A DNA stretch of 64,000 nucleotides from Treponema bryantii (GTDB lineage Bacteria; Spirochaetota; Spirochaetia; Treponematales; Treponemataceae), in NCBI RefSeq assembly GCF_036492245.1, contig NZ_AP025286.1, forward strand, positions 2,790,001-2,854,000. Direction: 5' to 3'. Both the position numbers and the translations under genes were made by a program. The notes under the pieces were generated by a model. That model was not told the origin of the DNA. It was given only the letters and a program-made list of their open reading frames with translations, and did no database searches. Shown here in pieces: positions 1-8,091 of the stretch (positions are counted from its first letter, which is position 1; every line of letters begins with the position of its first letter).

Positions 1-487
1 AAAACTCTAGCGCTGAAAATCCGTAATACGAAAACAGAAAAAGATTCTGAGGATTTCCCATCGGAGTAATGCACGAACCAAGATTTGCCGCCAGAGTTTC
101 CAGCACAATCAGATGCAGCGACGAAAGATTTATGCGCTTAAAAATCAACAGTGAAATCGGCACAAAGGTCAAAAGTGCAACATCGTTTGTTACAAACATC
201 GAACTGAAAAATACAAGATAAGTCAAAAGAAAATAAAGAGAGCGACGGGTCTTACAAAGACGCAAAAGTCTTGCTGCAATCACATCCAGAAAGTTCTGAC
301 TCTGGAACGCCTTAATTACAATCATCAAAGAAAAAAGAATCGCAATCGTTCGAAAATCAATAGCCTGATAGCAGACAATAGGCGCCGGCCGAATTACACA
401 AACAGAAATCACCGCCAGCAGCAGAGCCGCAAAAAGCACAGGCTCCTTCTTTATAAAATTAACAAAAATTCCAACTGCTTTTTTCAT
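1..487 (-). CDS. ArsB/NhaD/SLC13-type anion permease, C-terminus off the left edge
   Basis: About 162 N-terminal residues are visible, starting at the ATG complementary to 485-487; the gene runs off the window. The translation is very hydrophobic, with segments near residues 17-35, 46-62 and 87-112. Two short stretches are typical of the ion-transporter (ArsB/NhaD/citrate) superfamily: VTNDVALLTFVPI near residue 110 and GSCITPMGNPQNLFL near residue 140. These resemble the reentrant-loop motifs that line the transport path. Substrate cannot be told (arsenite, dicarboxylate, Na+/H+ or sulfate-like). It diverges from the alarmone synthetase gene at 607. Confidence 0.8.
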   Translation of the reverse strand, partial: MKKAVGIFVNFIKKEPVLFAALLLAVISVCVIRPAPIVCYQAIDFRTIAILFSLMIVIKAFQSQNFLDVIAARLLRLCKTRRSLYFLLTYLVFFSSMFVTNDVALLTFVPISLLIFKRINLSSLHLIVLETLAANLGSCITPMGNPQNLFLFSYYGFSALEF

Positions 488-542
488 AGTATTAAGAGAA
501 TATCACAAACGCATTTTACGAGCAACGGATGTTTTTTTTCAT

Positions 543-572
543 TTGCCGAAACCTTTCTCTTGTTAGTATATT
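543..572 (+). promoter_or_regulatory. Putative promoter of the alarmone synthetase gene
   Basis: TTGCCG (543-548), an 18-nt spacer, then TATATT (567-572) give a sigma70-like promoter. Transcription would begin near 579, about 27 nt before the ATG at 607. No strong Shine-Dalgarno is present before that ATG. Confidence 0.5.
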
Positions 573-606
573 TTATATATAGAGACAAAATTTTTGAGTA
601 ACAATT

Positions 607-1308
607 ATGAGCGACGAAATTCTTGAAGAAACGATAATTGATGAGGCGACAGCGCTTCCGCCGTCATTGATGAATAACATGGCTGTTTCTGGCGATTTTT
701 ATAAGATGGCCTTCCAGTTTCAGCAGATTATGATGATTTATGAAAGCGCAATTAAACAGATTGAAACAAAACTCGACATTCTTAATAAGGAAAGCAGCGT
801 AAACAGAACACGTAACCCTATCAGCACAGTAAAAAGCCGCTTGAAAAGTCCGGAAAGCATTGCAAAAAAACTTGAAAAAAAGGGCTTCGACATCAGTTTT
901 GATTCCATGATGAAAAATCTCAACGATATTGCTGGAGTTCGTGTTATCTGTCCTTATATTTCCGACATTTACACAGTGCGAGACATGCTTCTCAAGCAGC
1001 CAGACCTTAAGCTTATCGTACAGAACGATTATATCGAAAATCCAAAAGAATCCGGTTACCGAAGCCTTCACCTTGTAATGGAGATTCCCGTTTACCTTTC
1101 AAAGACAGAACATAATGTCCGTGTAGAAATTCAACTGCGTACAATCGCGATGGACTTTTGGGCAAGCCTTGAACATCAGCTGCGATACAAAAACAGTGCA
1201 AAGGTGCCGGACAGCGTAAGACGAGAGCTTTTTCGCGTAGCTGAAACAATTGCAATGACCGACCGCGAAATGGAAGAAATCGCAATTGAGCTGCAGGCGC
1301 TGGATTAA
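607..1308 (+). CDS. Small alarmone synthetase (RelQ/YjbM-like GTP pyrophosphokinase)
   Basis: A 233-residue protein with a single RelA/SpoT synthetase domain and no HD hydrolase, TGS or ACT domain, so it is a stand-alone (p)ppGpp synthetase. Family motifs are in order: RTRNPISTVKSRLKS near residue 67 (phosphate-binding basic segment), DIAGVRVICPY at 107-117, ESGYRSLHLVM at 148-158, and VEIQLRTIAMDFWASLEHQ at 173-191 with the Glu and Gln expected in the active site. The length matches the RelQ/RelP class. It transfers pyrophosphate from ATP to GDP or GTP. It is likely monocistronic, with a hairpin terminator right after the stop. Confidence 0.93.
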   Translation: MSDEILEETIIDEATALPPSLMNNMAVSGDFYKMAFQFQQIMMIYESAIKQIETKLDILNKESSVNRTRNPISTVKSRLKSPESIAKKLEKKGFDISFDSMMKNLNDIAGVRVICPYISDIYTVRDMLLKQPDLKLIVQNDYIENPKESGYRSLHLVMEIPVYLSKTEHNVRVEIQLRTIAMDFWASLEHQLRYKNSAKVPDSVRRELFRVAETIAMTDREMEEIAIELQALD

Positions 1309-1314
1309 AAAAAT

Positions 1315-1346
1315 AACGGTTCCCTTCAAACTGAGAACCGTTTTCG
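1315..1346. terminator. Bidirectional terminator between convergent genes
   Basis: AACGGTTC (1315-1322) pairs with GAACCGTT (1335-1342), followed by TT on + and by AATTTTTTT-type sequence on the minus strand. It separates the alarmone synthetase gene from the convergent lipoprotein gene. Confidence 0.7.
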
Positions 1347-1370
1347 ATAAAACTCCTTATTTATCTTTGC

Positions 1371-1841
1371 TTAAATGCCAAGCTGTTCACCTTTTTGATA
1401 GCCGGCATCGGTAAGGATGATTATCTGGTTATTTCCTGCATATGTATAATCTGTTCCTTCAATAAATCCATATGCAATAAATTCATCAATATCATCTTGA
1501 GTAACAGGCATTAATGCCTGACCTTTATAACAAACGAATGCAACATAAGGTTCAGGACTTTGATATGTAACTGTCACTGTAGCAAGAAATTTTGCAAACC
1601 CTGCATCAGTAAATGTCAATGTTGTACCACTTAATGTATAATCAGTATCTGATACTAATCCGCATGCAACAATAAATGCATCAATATCAGCTTTCGTGCC
1701 ATCTTCACCAAATGATATTCCAGCATATACAATTTTGTAGGAATCATCATCAGCATCTTTCTTACAACTTGCAAATAAACCAACAAGAGCCAAAGCCAGA
1801 AGAATACTCAAAAATTTTCTAATAATGCTTGTATTTCTCAT
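1371..1841 (-). CDS. Small lipoprotein with an internally duplicated domain
   Basis: 156 residues. The N-terminal signal ends in a lipobox (LFASC, Cys26), so export and lipidation are expected. The mature part consists of two related units, about residues 37-85 and 100-151. Both carry a D-I-D-x-F-I segment, then TDYT, then a short beta segment ending in TDAG (ADIDAFIVACGL..TDYTLSG..LTFTDAGF and DDIDEFIAYGF..TDYTYAG..IILTDAGY). An AGGAG ribosome site sits just upstream of the ATG. I do not recognise the family. The duplication suggests a binding or adhesion module rather than an enzyme. Confidence 0.8.
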   Translation of the reverse strand: MRNTSIIRKFLSILLALALVGLFASCKKDADDDSYKIVYAGISFGEDGTKADIDAFIVACGLVSDTDYTLSGTTLTFTDAGFAKFLATVTVTYQSPEPYVAFVCYKGQALMPVTQDDIDEFIAYGFIEGTDYTYAGNNQIIILTDAGYQKGEQLGI

Positions 1842-1971
1842 TTAATCTCCTCTGAGGCCGTCAATATCCGACAGCCTCATTTTATTGAAAGTTTCTACTA
1901 TAATTATCCTCCCACCAGTCTGTTCTGTCAAATTTTTTCTCCTTATGCCGAAATTTTGCCGATATTGTAGT

Positions 1972-2727
1972 ATGCGCAGATTTTTTATTTTGATCTCCTT
2001 TTTTACACTAATGATTCTAACACGGCCAGAAACTGTATCCGCCGAAATATACAAAACCGGCGTAACAGCCTCTTATTACGCAGAAGATTTTCATGGTAAA
2101 AGAACCTCAAACGGAGAGCGCTTTAATATGAACGATTACACCTGCGCACATAAATCTTTGCCCTTTGGAACAATTCTTAGAGTTACTAATCTTGCAAATG
2201 GAAAAACAGTTGATGTCCGTGTAAACGACCGCGGCCCCTTCGTCGCTTCCCGTGAAATAGACCTCTCAAAAGCCGCAGCAATAAAACTCGGAATGATAGG
2301 CAGCGGCACCACAAAAGTAAAACTTGAAATAGTAAAAAAAGGAGCAAACACAAAACTAAGTCAGCAGACCGCAGCTTCGGCATCTAAAATTATGGCAAAA
2401 CTAGGTGGCGGCAACAGTTTGGCAACAGCCGCAAACTCGGCCAGCTCGAAAACCACAGCCTCTCCAAAGAAACCTGCCAACCTCGCCCCTGGAACCTACT
2501 GGGACATCCAGCTCGGCGCATTCAGCTCAAAAGAAAATGCAAAAGAATTTGCCCGCAAGCTTTTCCGCGCCGGTTTTAAGAACATAGTTCTCCAGACTTC
2601 TGCCAGCAAAGGCATAACCCGAGTAGCAATCAAAGAAATCCCGGCAGAAAAAGTCCGTACCACTCAAGACCGCCTCTCCAGCGCTGGCTTCACAGAACAG
2701 ACACTGAGGAAAAGAAAATACGAATGA
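1972..2727 (+). CDS. rlpA: RlpA-type septal lytic transglycosylase with SPOR domain
   Basis: From the ATG at 1972 the protein has 251 residues: a signal segment [17 protein letters not shown], a double-psi beta-barrel domain ([20 protein letters not shown], then [11 protein letters not shown] and the EIDLSKAAA segment), a low-complexity Ala/Ser/Lys linker, and a C-terminal SPOR-like domain ([22 protein letters not shown] onward). RlpA proteins cleave denuded peptidoglycan glycan strands at septa, and SPOR domains bind such glycans. In-frame starts also exist at 1945 (ATG) and 1885 (TTG). I chose 1972 because the signal peptide begins there. No good ribosome site precedes any of the three. Confidence 0.88.
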   Translation: MRRFFILISFFTLMILTRPETVSAEIYKTGVTASYYAEDFHGKRTSNGERFNMNDYTCAHKSLPFGTILRVTNLANGKTVDVRVNDRGPFVASREIDLSKAAAIKLGMIGSGTTKVKLEIVKKGANTKLSQQTAASASKIMAKLGGGNSLATAANSASSKTTASPKKPANLAPGTYWDIQLGAFSSKENAKEFARKLFRAGFKNIVLQTSASKGITRVAIKEIPAEKVRTTQDRLSSAGFTEQTLRKRKYE

Positions 2728-2759
2728 TCAAGGCACGCTTCGCTTAAAGCCTTGACTCA
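2728..2759. repeat. Dispersed 32-nt palindromic repeat, copy 1
   Basis: This begins right after the rlpA stop and is the exact reverse complement of 39625-39656. The ends TCAAGGC and GCCTTGA pair, making a hairpin. It is not followed by a T-run, so it is probably a repeat element rather than a simple terminator. Confidence 0.85.
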
Positions 2760-2794
2760 TTCGTTTTGAGGCTTGGAATTGCATTATCAAGCCT

Positions 2795-2823
2795 CAAAAA
2801 AAAGAGCCCGGAAACGGACTCTT
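2795..2823 (-). terminator. Rho-independent terminator of gdhA region
   Basis: Read on the minus strand: AGAGTCCG, loop TTTC, CGGGCTCT (one G-U pair), then eight T. Stem positions are 2803-2810 and 2815-2822 and the T-run is 2795-2802. It lies downstream of gdhA, after a block of palindromes. Confidence 0.8.
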
Positions 2824-2834
2824 TCTTATGGATT

Positions 2835-2936
2835 AAACTGCAGCCGAAGGCTGTCAGTTTGAATCTGTTTTTGCACGCACGCGAAGCGTGTCGTGCCATT
2901 AAAAGTTTTAGACTGCAGGCGCCAGCCTGTCAGTCT
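2835..2936. repeat. Three tandem nested palindromes with small loops and a bulged T
   Basis: Three units share one design. 2835-2860: AAACTG-CAGCC-gaa-GGCTG-t-CAGTTT. 2873-2896: GCACG-CACGC-gaa-GCGTG-t-CGTGC. 2910-2936: AGACTG-CAGGC-gcca-GCCTG-t-CAGTCT. Each has an inner and an outer stem, a three- or four-base loop, and one unpaired T between inner and outer 3' arms. The stem sequences differ while the shape is kept. Confidence 0.8.
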
Positions 2937-2945
2937 GAAAACGGA

Positions 2946-4304
2946 TTAAACAAGACCCTGTGCAACCATTGCATTAGCAACCTTAACGAAACCAGCAATA
3001 TTAGCGCCAGCAACGTAGTTAACCCAGTTGCCTTCCTTAGCACCAAACTTAACAGCTGTATCGTAAGCGTTGTTGTGGATGTTAATCATGATGTTGTGGA
3101 GCTTCTCGTCAACTTCTTCAGCAGACCAAGCGAGGCGTTCGCTGTTCTGAGACATTTCGAGACCAGATGTAGCAACACCACCAGCGTTAGAAGCCTTTCC
3201 TGGAGCGTAAAGAATCTTAGCAGCGAGGAACTTGTTTACAGCATCGATGTTAGATGGCATGTTAGCACCTTCAGCAACAAGCTTTACACCGTTCTTCAAG
3301 AGCTTTTCTGCATCTTCACCAAGAAGTTCGTTCTGAGTAGCACATGGGAATGCACAGTCAACCTTAACTTCCCATACCTTCTTTCCAGCATAGTACTTAG
3401 CGTTAGGGAACTTCTTAACATATTCAGAAATACGACCGCGTTTTTCACCCTTGAGCTTCTTAACCCAGTCAAGTTTCTTCTGTGTAATACCTTCTTCATC
3501 ATAGATATATCCGTCAGAATCAGAAAGTGTAACAACCTTAGCACCAAGTTGAATAAGCTTTTCAGCAGCGTACTGAGCAACGTTTCCTGAACCTGAAACT
3601 GAACATACTTTTCCTTCGAAGTTGTCGCCAACTTTCTTGAGCATTTCCTGAGCAAAGTAGATAAGACCATAACCTGTAGCTTCTGTACGAATCAAAGAAC
3701 CACCGAATGAAAGTCCCTTACCTGTGAGAACTCCAGTGTACTCGTCGCGGATTCTCTTGTACTGACCAAAGAGGTAACCAATTTCGCGACCACCAACGTT
3801 CTTATCACCAGCTGGAACGTCTGTATCAGCACCAATGTGGCGATAAAGCTCAGTCATGAAAGACTGACAGAAACGCATAACTTCTTTATCTGATTTTCCA
3901 TGTGGATCGAAGTCAGAACCACCCTTTCCACCACCCATTGGGAGAGTTGTAAGAGAGTTCTTAAGAACCTGTTCAAATCCAAGGAACTTAAGTACAGAAA
4001 GGTTTACTTCCTTAGAGAAGCGGAGACCTCCTTTGTAAGGTCCAATTGCACTGTTGTACTGTACGCGGAATCCACGGTTTACGTGATACTTACCTTTGTC
4101 GTCCATCCAAGGTACTCTGAACTGAATAACGCGCTCTGGCTCTACAAGTCTTTCGAGAATTGCGTTTGGCTCAAGCTCTGGCATTTTTGCAACTACTGGA
4201 TCGAGAGTTGTCAAAACTTCCTCAACTGCCTGAAGGAATTCAGGTTCGTTAGCGTTCTTTGCTTTTACTTCTTCCCATACACGGTTTACGTAAGCATTTT
4301 TCAT
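2946..4304 (-). CDS. gdhA: NADP-type glutamate dehydrogenase
   Basis: 452 residues, the usual length of the hexameric bacterial enzyme that interconverts 2-oxoglutarate plus ammonium and glutamate. The catalytic lysine lies in PMGGGKGGSDFDPHGKS (Lys127). The substrate loop FRVQYNSAIGPYKGGLRF (near 80-97) and the nucleotide-binding GSGNVAQYAAEKL segment (near 238) are intact, as is VAEGANMP. The start is supported by a GAGGAG-like site just upstream. It is likely the main ammonium-assimilation enzyme here. An unusually strong 14-nt palindrome lies 49 nt upstream of the start. Confidence 0.97.
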   Translation of the reverse strand: MKNAYVNRVWEEVKAKNANEPEFLQAVEEVLTTLDPVVAKMPELEPNAILERLVEPERVIQFRVPWMDDKGKYHVNRGFRVQYNSAIGPYKGGLRFSKEVNLSVLKFLGFEQVLKNSLTTLPMGGGKGGSDFDPHGKSDKEVMRFCQSFMTELYRHIGADTDVPAGDKNVGGREIGYLFGQYKRIRDEYTGVLTGKGLSFGGSLIRTEATGYGLIYFAQEMLKKVGDNFEGKVCSVSGSGNVAQYAAEKLIQLGAKVVTLSDSDGYIYDEEGITQKKLDWVKKLKGEKRGRISEYVKKFPNAKYYAGKKVWEVKVDCAFPCATQNELLGEDAEKLLKNGVKLVAEGANMPSNIDAVNKFLAAKILYAPGKASNAGGVATSGLEMSQNSERLAWSAEEVDEKLHNIMINIHNNAYDTAVKFGAKEGNWVNYVAGANIAGFVKVANAMVAQGLV

Positions 4305-4352
4305 TTCTATTTACTCCTCGGCAAACACAAAATCTGCATTTAGACATCATTC

Positions 4353-4366
4353 TGCATAATTATGCA
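4353..4366. promoter_or_regulatory. Perfect palindrome upstream of gdhA, possible operator
   Basis: TGCATAATTATGCA is a perfect 14-nt dyad in the gdhA upstream region, where a regulator would bind. No confident -35/-10 pair could be set around it, so the role is inferred only from position and symmetry. Confidence 0.4.
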
Positions 4367-4482
4367 TTTCCAAGGTATAAATATACCACAAACCGCGTTT
4401 CTATGAAAAGTAGTAAAACCCAAATTCAGCCCGAATTTCGTTAATTTTTATTAAAGTTTTGAAGTAAAAATGAAGACAAAAA

Positions 4483-4540
4483 AAGGAGGGGGAAGCCTTC
4501 CCCCGCTCTTATCGACAAAGGGGTCTCCCCTTAAAAACCC
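4483..4540. repeat. G/C-rich triloop hairpin element, short copy
   Basis: GGGGGAA-gcc-TTCCCCC followed by AAGGGG-tct-CCCCTT. The first half resembles the elements at 14711-14790 and 18380-18463. Its right end overlaps the last codons of the NTF2-fold gene. Confidence 0.7.
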
Positions 4541-4878
4541 CTTCTCCACTCCGGAGGTTCGCCGTCATCAGCCCAGTATTCATCTAACTCTGCAATTTTA
4601 TCATTTTTCAATTTTATAAAACTCACTACATGAAAAGAAGATCCATCATCAGCAGAAACAACATGACCTGCAAGAATTATTGTCTCGCCTGCTTTTTCAA
4701 TACGTTCAATTTCACCTTTCCATTTTCCAGGATAATCACAATTCACCCGAACATATTCCAAAACAGAAAACTGCTCATTAGTACAATGCCATCTGATAAC
4801 CGCATCATCTGTAAAAAAAGATGGAAGTTTTTCTCTGTTCTGAAGAATCACAGCATTCCAAAACTCTTCAACTTTCAA
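4531..4878 (-). CDS. NTF2-like (SnoaL-type) fold protein
   Basis: 115 residues. The sequence has the NTF2 pattern: an N-terminal helix with W and an N-R-E/K turn (EEFWNAVILQNREKLPSFF), then DDAVIRWHCTNEQFSVLEYVRVN, and strands ending in GHVVSADDGSSFHVVSFIKLKNDKIAELDEYWADDGEPPEW. Such small cone-shaped proteins may be enzymes or ligand carriers, and no specific activity can be assigned. Translation probably starts at TTG (4878), since GAGGGGTG lies about eight bases upstream. The C-terminus (EWRRGF) runs into a G/C-rich repeat. Confidence 0.85.
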   Translation of the reverse strand: MKVEEFWNAVILQNREKLPSFFTDDAVIRWHCTNEQFSVLEYVRVNCDYPGKWKGEIERIEKAGETIILAGHVVSADDGSSFHVVSFIKLKNDKIAELDEYWADDGEPPEWRRGF

Positions 4879-4971
4879 TCTTTCACCCCTCTATCCGTCC
4901 AGATGTGCGCTCAATATACCGCTCCAGTCCAGACCGGCCGTCGGCATTCAAAGCTGTAACTTTTTCATTTT

Positions 4972-6030
4972 TTATTCTATCATCTGAATCCAATTTAAAC
5001 AATCTGCATTCATTTTTTGAATGTGCTCGTATGCATTAACTTTCTGGCGTTTGCCACTGAGCAGTGTTGTCAAAACTGGAGAAATCAAAGAAATATCGCA
5101 AAGCCCCATGTGAACAGTCCCTTCATAATAAATATTTGTATACAAAGGATTATTGCTTTCTAAGAACTTTGCATTATTTTTGTAATCTTTTCTTTGCTTC
5201 AAAATCGGATAACTTGAATCAGAATATACATTCAAAAGAGGAACAGTATAATCGCTGTCATCAAAAACAATTTCACCTTCCGAGTTTTCATAAACATCTG
5301 CCATAAAAGGAGACTCAAGTGCAATAGCCCCAATAACATCAGTTCTTGAACGAGCCATAGCATATGCTGCAGAACCACCAAGAGAATGGCCGAACATAAT
5401 AAAATTAACAGGACCATTCTTTTCCATGTAGTCATCCATAACTGCATTCAAATCTGCTTTTCTGATTCTCATCCATTCTGAAAAGACTTTATATGTAGTT
5501 TTCCAGTCTTTATCCGGGTCAATTGAAGATGACTGTTTTAGAAACTCTTTACTCAAACCCGTTTTTCTTCCATCTTCATAAACCATGCTGGAAGCCTGGC
5601 CCGGATGCACAACAGCAAGTACTGTATATCCATGACTGGCGAGTTCTTTATAAAATGTACCGTTATTATCCACAGTTCCGCCTGAACCATGAGTCGCAAT
5701 TACAACAGGATGATTTTCACTGCATTCAAGAGGCTGCCATTTTCTAACCTGAAGCTGACGCAGACTTCCATCATTCAAATATGGATCAACCTGATTTTCA
5801 GTTACCCAATAATCAGTCGAGGAAAACTGATATTTTCCTGTTACAGAAATTTGTTTTGCAGGTGGAAAAATTGCAAAGAAAATAGTCAGAATAAATATTA
5901 TTATAAAAGAAAAAACAAAAAGAACCCGACAACTCTTTTTAACATTCTTTTTTTTCAGACTTTTCTTTACAAGAAAAAAGAGAACCAGTTCAACAATAAG
6001 TAACAGTAAAAAAACAATCATGTTGTGCAC
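4972..6030 (-). CDS. Membrane-anchored alpha/beta hydrolase (PAF-acetylhydrolase/dienelactone-hydrolase-like)
   Basis: 352 residues. Two hydrophobic segments at about residues 3-20 and 34-57 anchor the protein; a basic stretch of Lys lies between them. The rest is an alpha/beta hydrolase: VVIATHGSGGTVDNNG forms the oxyanion-hole loop, FIMFGHSLGGSAAYAMA carries the nucleophilic Ser, and a late HMGLCD segment probably carries the catalytic His. The layout resembles platelet-activating-factor acetylhydrolase and dienelactone hydrolase families, so an ester-cleaving role is likely but the substrate is unknown. The catalytic domain would face the periplasm or cytoplasm depending on topology, which I cannot settle. 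Confidence 0.85.
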   Translation of the reverse strand: MHNMIVFLLLLIVELVLFFLVKKSLKKKNVKKSCRVLFVFSFIIIFILTIFFAIFPPAKQISVTGKYQFSSTDYWVTENQVDPYLNDGSLRQLQVRKWQPLECSENHPVVIATHGSGGTVDNNGTFYKELASHGYTVLAVVHPGQASSMVYEDGRKTGLSKEFLKQSSSIDPDKDWKTTYKVFSEWMRIRKADLNAVMDDYMEKNGPVNFIMFGHSLGGSAAYAMARSRTDVIGAIALESPFMADVYENSEGEIVFDDSDYTVPLLNVYSDSSYPILKQRKDYKNNAKFLESNNPLYTNIYYEGTVHMGLCDISLISPVLTTLLSGKRQKVNAYEHIQKMNADCLNWIQMIE

Positions 6031-6107
6031 CTTTTTTAATAGCTATTTACTATTATAACACCTGATGCATAGCAATTTGTTACATATTGAAATTAAAAAA
6101 GCAAAGA

Positions 6108-7631
6108 TTAACTTTCAAACACCAGTCGGCCATCTATAAAGAGATATTTTACCTTACCAGTAAGTGTACGGCCTTCAAATGGAGTTGCCTTTCCTTTACT
6201 GTAGAATTTAGAACTGTCTACTGTCCATTCTTCATCCGGATCTACAATTGTGAGGTCTGCATCGTAGCCGGCTCTCAAAAGTCCCTTATGAAGTCCAAGC
6301 AGACGAGCCGGAGCAGCCGACATCAACTGACTTAAGCGGCGTGGATTAAACTGATTGTCTTTTACGAGAACGCTGTTACATACGCCGTAAGCAGTTTCAA
6401 GACCAGTGAAACCAGGAGCACCTGCAGCTTTATCATCCAGCGTATGAGGAGCATGATCAGTAGAAATTACATCAACAGTTCCATCGCGGAGTGCTTCAAG
6501 TACAGCAACGCGGTCATCCTCGCTGCGCAATGGTGGATTTACAAGAGCTCTGATATATGGTTCATCTGTTCCACAAAGAGCAAGATGATGTGGTGTTACT
6601 TCACAGGAAACAGAAAAGCCTTTTTCGGTTCTTGTAGTTGGAGCAAACTTTTCGCCGTCTTCAAATGCCTGATATGCAGCATCTGCTTCGTCTGCGTTAT
6701 AATCCATTTCTTCATCATAAAGTTCATTCTTTGCTTCACGAACTGCATTGATAGAAACTGCAGTACTTACGTGAGCAATATGAACATGGCAGTCAGCCTC
6801 TTTTGCAAGCATGATGTTACGAACTGTTGCTACATCTTCAGCAAGGGCAAGGATTTCGTTTGCTTTAGTCAAAGCTAAATCAATGCGGTCCAAAGCTTCA
6901 GCATTTGCTTCGTCATCAGCATCAAAATCTTCATCGCCGGTTCCCCATGCAGAAAGACCAACGCCCTTCATAATTTCAAGAGCTTCTGCACGGAATGGTT
7001 TTGCCAGTGGACCGAGAGTCATATCTTCACTGTGACAGCTTACAATCAGACCTTTTTCACCAGCCTTAGTCATTGCTTCAAGCATAACACCAGAAGTTGG
7101 AACATCACGGCCATCTTCGGTAATTACCGGAACATATTGTTTTTCTACAAAATCAAGATGAGAAGTATCTGTGCCTCCAAAATTCTTTGTAAGACTTACT
7201 GTCTGAAAAAGATGTGTAAGCCCGATTGCTGCAGCTTCCCGCTCAATCTTCATTGCCATTTCAATAGAAGAAACAACAGGATTTGTATTTGGCATTGCAA
7301 CGATGGTACCGTAACCACCAGCAGCAGCTGCGTGAAGTCCGGAGGTCAAATCCTCTTTCTGAGTTTGTCCCGGATAACGCAGATGTACATGCATATCAAT
7401 AAAAGCAGGAGTCAGAGTAAGTCCATGCGCATTATGGAGTTCGATTGAAGTCTTTTCATCAACTCCGTCTTCGGCAAGTACTGAGTGTGCCATTTTTTCG
7501 AGAGTCTCTGAATTGGTGTAATAGCCCTGAAATACAGAACGAATCTTTCCGTCCATTACAAGAACAGCACCTGGAGTGTCCATACTTTCGTCCAGAAGAC
7601 GCGCATTATAAATTAAAACTACTCTGCTCAT
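6108..7631 (-). CDS. pyrC: Dihydroorotase, unusually long
   Basis: 507 residues against roughly 420-430 for the class I family. It cyclises carbamoyl-aspartate to dihydroorotate. Metal ligands and signature are present: FIDMHVHLRYPG (His81, His83), SCHSED (His200), IAHVST (His287) and ISTDHAPHT (Asp392). The extra length comes largely from two acidic insertions, about residues 222-245 and 303-338, rich in Asp, Glu and Ala. It is the last gene of the pyrB-pyrI-pyrC unit, nine bases after pyrI. Confidence 0.95.
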   Translation of the reverse strand: MSRVVLIYNARLLDESMDTPGAVLVMDGKIRSVFQGYYTNSETLEKMAHSVLAEDGVDEKTSIELHNAHGLTLTPAFIDMHVHLRYPGQTQKEDLTSGLHAAAAGGYGTIVAMPNTNPVVSSIEMAMKIEREAAAIGLTHLFQTVSLTKNFGGTDTSHLDFVEKQYVPVITEDGRDVPTSGVMLEAMTKAGEKGLIVSCHSEDMTLGPLAKPFRAEALEIMKGVGLSAWGTGDEDFDADDEANAEALDRIDLALTKANEILALAEDVATVRNIMLAKEADCHVHIAHVSTAVSINAVREAKNELYDEEMDYNADEADAAYQAFEDGEKFAPTTRTEKGFSVSCEVTPHHLALCGTDEPYIRALVNPPLRSEDDRVAVLEALRDGTVDVISTDHAPHTLDDKAAGAPGFTGLETAYGVCNSVLVKDNQFNPRRLSQLMSAAPARLLGLHKGLLRAGYDADLTIVDPDEEWTVDSSKFYSKGKATPFEGRTLTGKVKYLFIDGRLVFES

Positions 7632-7640
7632 ATTTTTTCC

Positions 7641-8078
7641 TTATTTATTCTTGCCACCAGCCAAATATAATGTATCGCAATATTCGCAGCGGTAAACACC
7701 TTTTGATTTATCTGTAAGAATAAAAGTTGGTTTTACATAATGCTCAGTCTGTGTAATACAGCGTGGATTCTTGCATTTGAAAACACCCTGTACACGACTT
7801 GGAAGTTCCATGTTGATTTTGCGTACGATTTTTTCGTTTTCAATTACGTTTACGCAGATATCCGGATCAATAAAACCGAGCACTGAATAATCAATATTGA
7901 TAATATTATCGATTTTGATGATATCCTTTTTGCCAGACTTTTCAGAAGAAACATTCTGAATGAGGCAGGATGTAAAAGGAGCTTTATCGAGTCCGAGCCA
8001 CTGGTAGATTTCCCAGCCAGAACCGGCATGAATGTGATCTATAACAAGTCCGTTTTTAATTGTATTTACGTTCAACAT
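7641..8078 (-). CDS. pyrI: Aspartate carbamoyltransferase regulatory subunit
   Basis: 145 residues from the ATG at 8078, chosen because GGAGGAGGGG lies just upstream. An in-frame start at 8099 would overlap pyrB and has no such site. The N-terminal allosteric domain is followed by a zinc domain, CKNPRC near residue 104 and CEYC near 132, which joins catalytic and regulatory chains. PyrI confers CTP/ATP control on the catalytic trimers. It follows pyrB directly. Confidence 0.96.
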   Translation of the reverse strand: MLNVNTIKNGLVIDHIHAGSGWEIYQWLGLDKAPFTSCLIQNVSSEKSGKKDIIKIDNIINIDYSVLGFIDPDICVNVIENEKIVRKINMELPSRVQGVFKCKNPRCITQTEHYVKPTFILTDKSKGVYRCEYCDTLYLAGGKNK

Positions 8079-8091
8079 TTTCCCCTCCTCC

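Noticed and set aside
2766-3590. Long open frame opposite gdhA on +
   Set aside because: It runs over gdhA in antisense, has no family similarity, and carries no ribosome site; a shadow of the gdhA codons.
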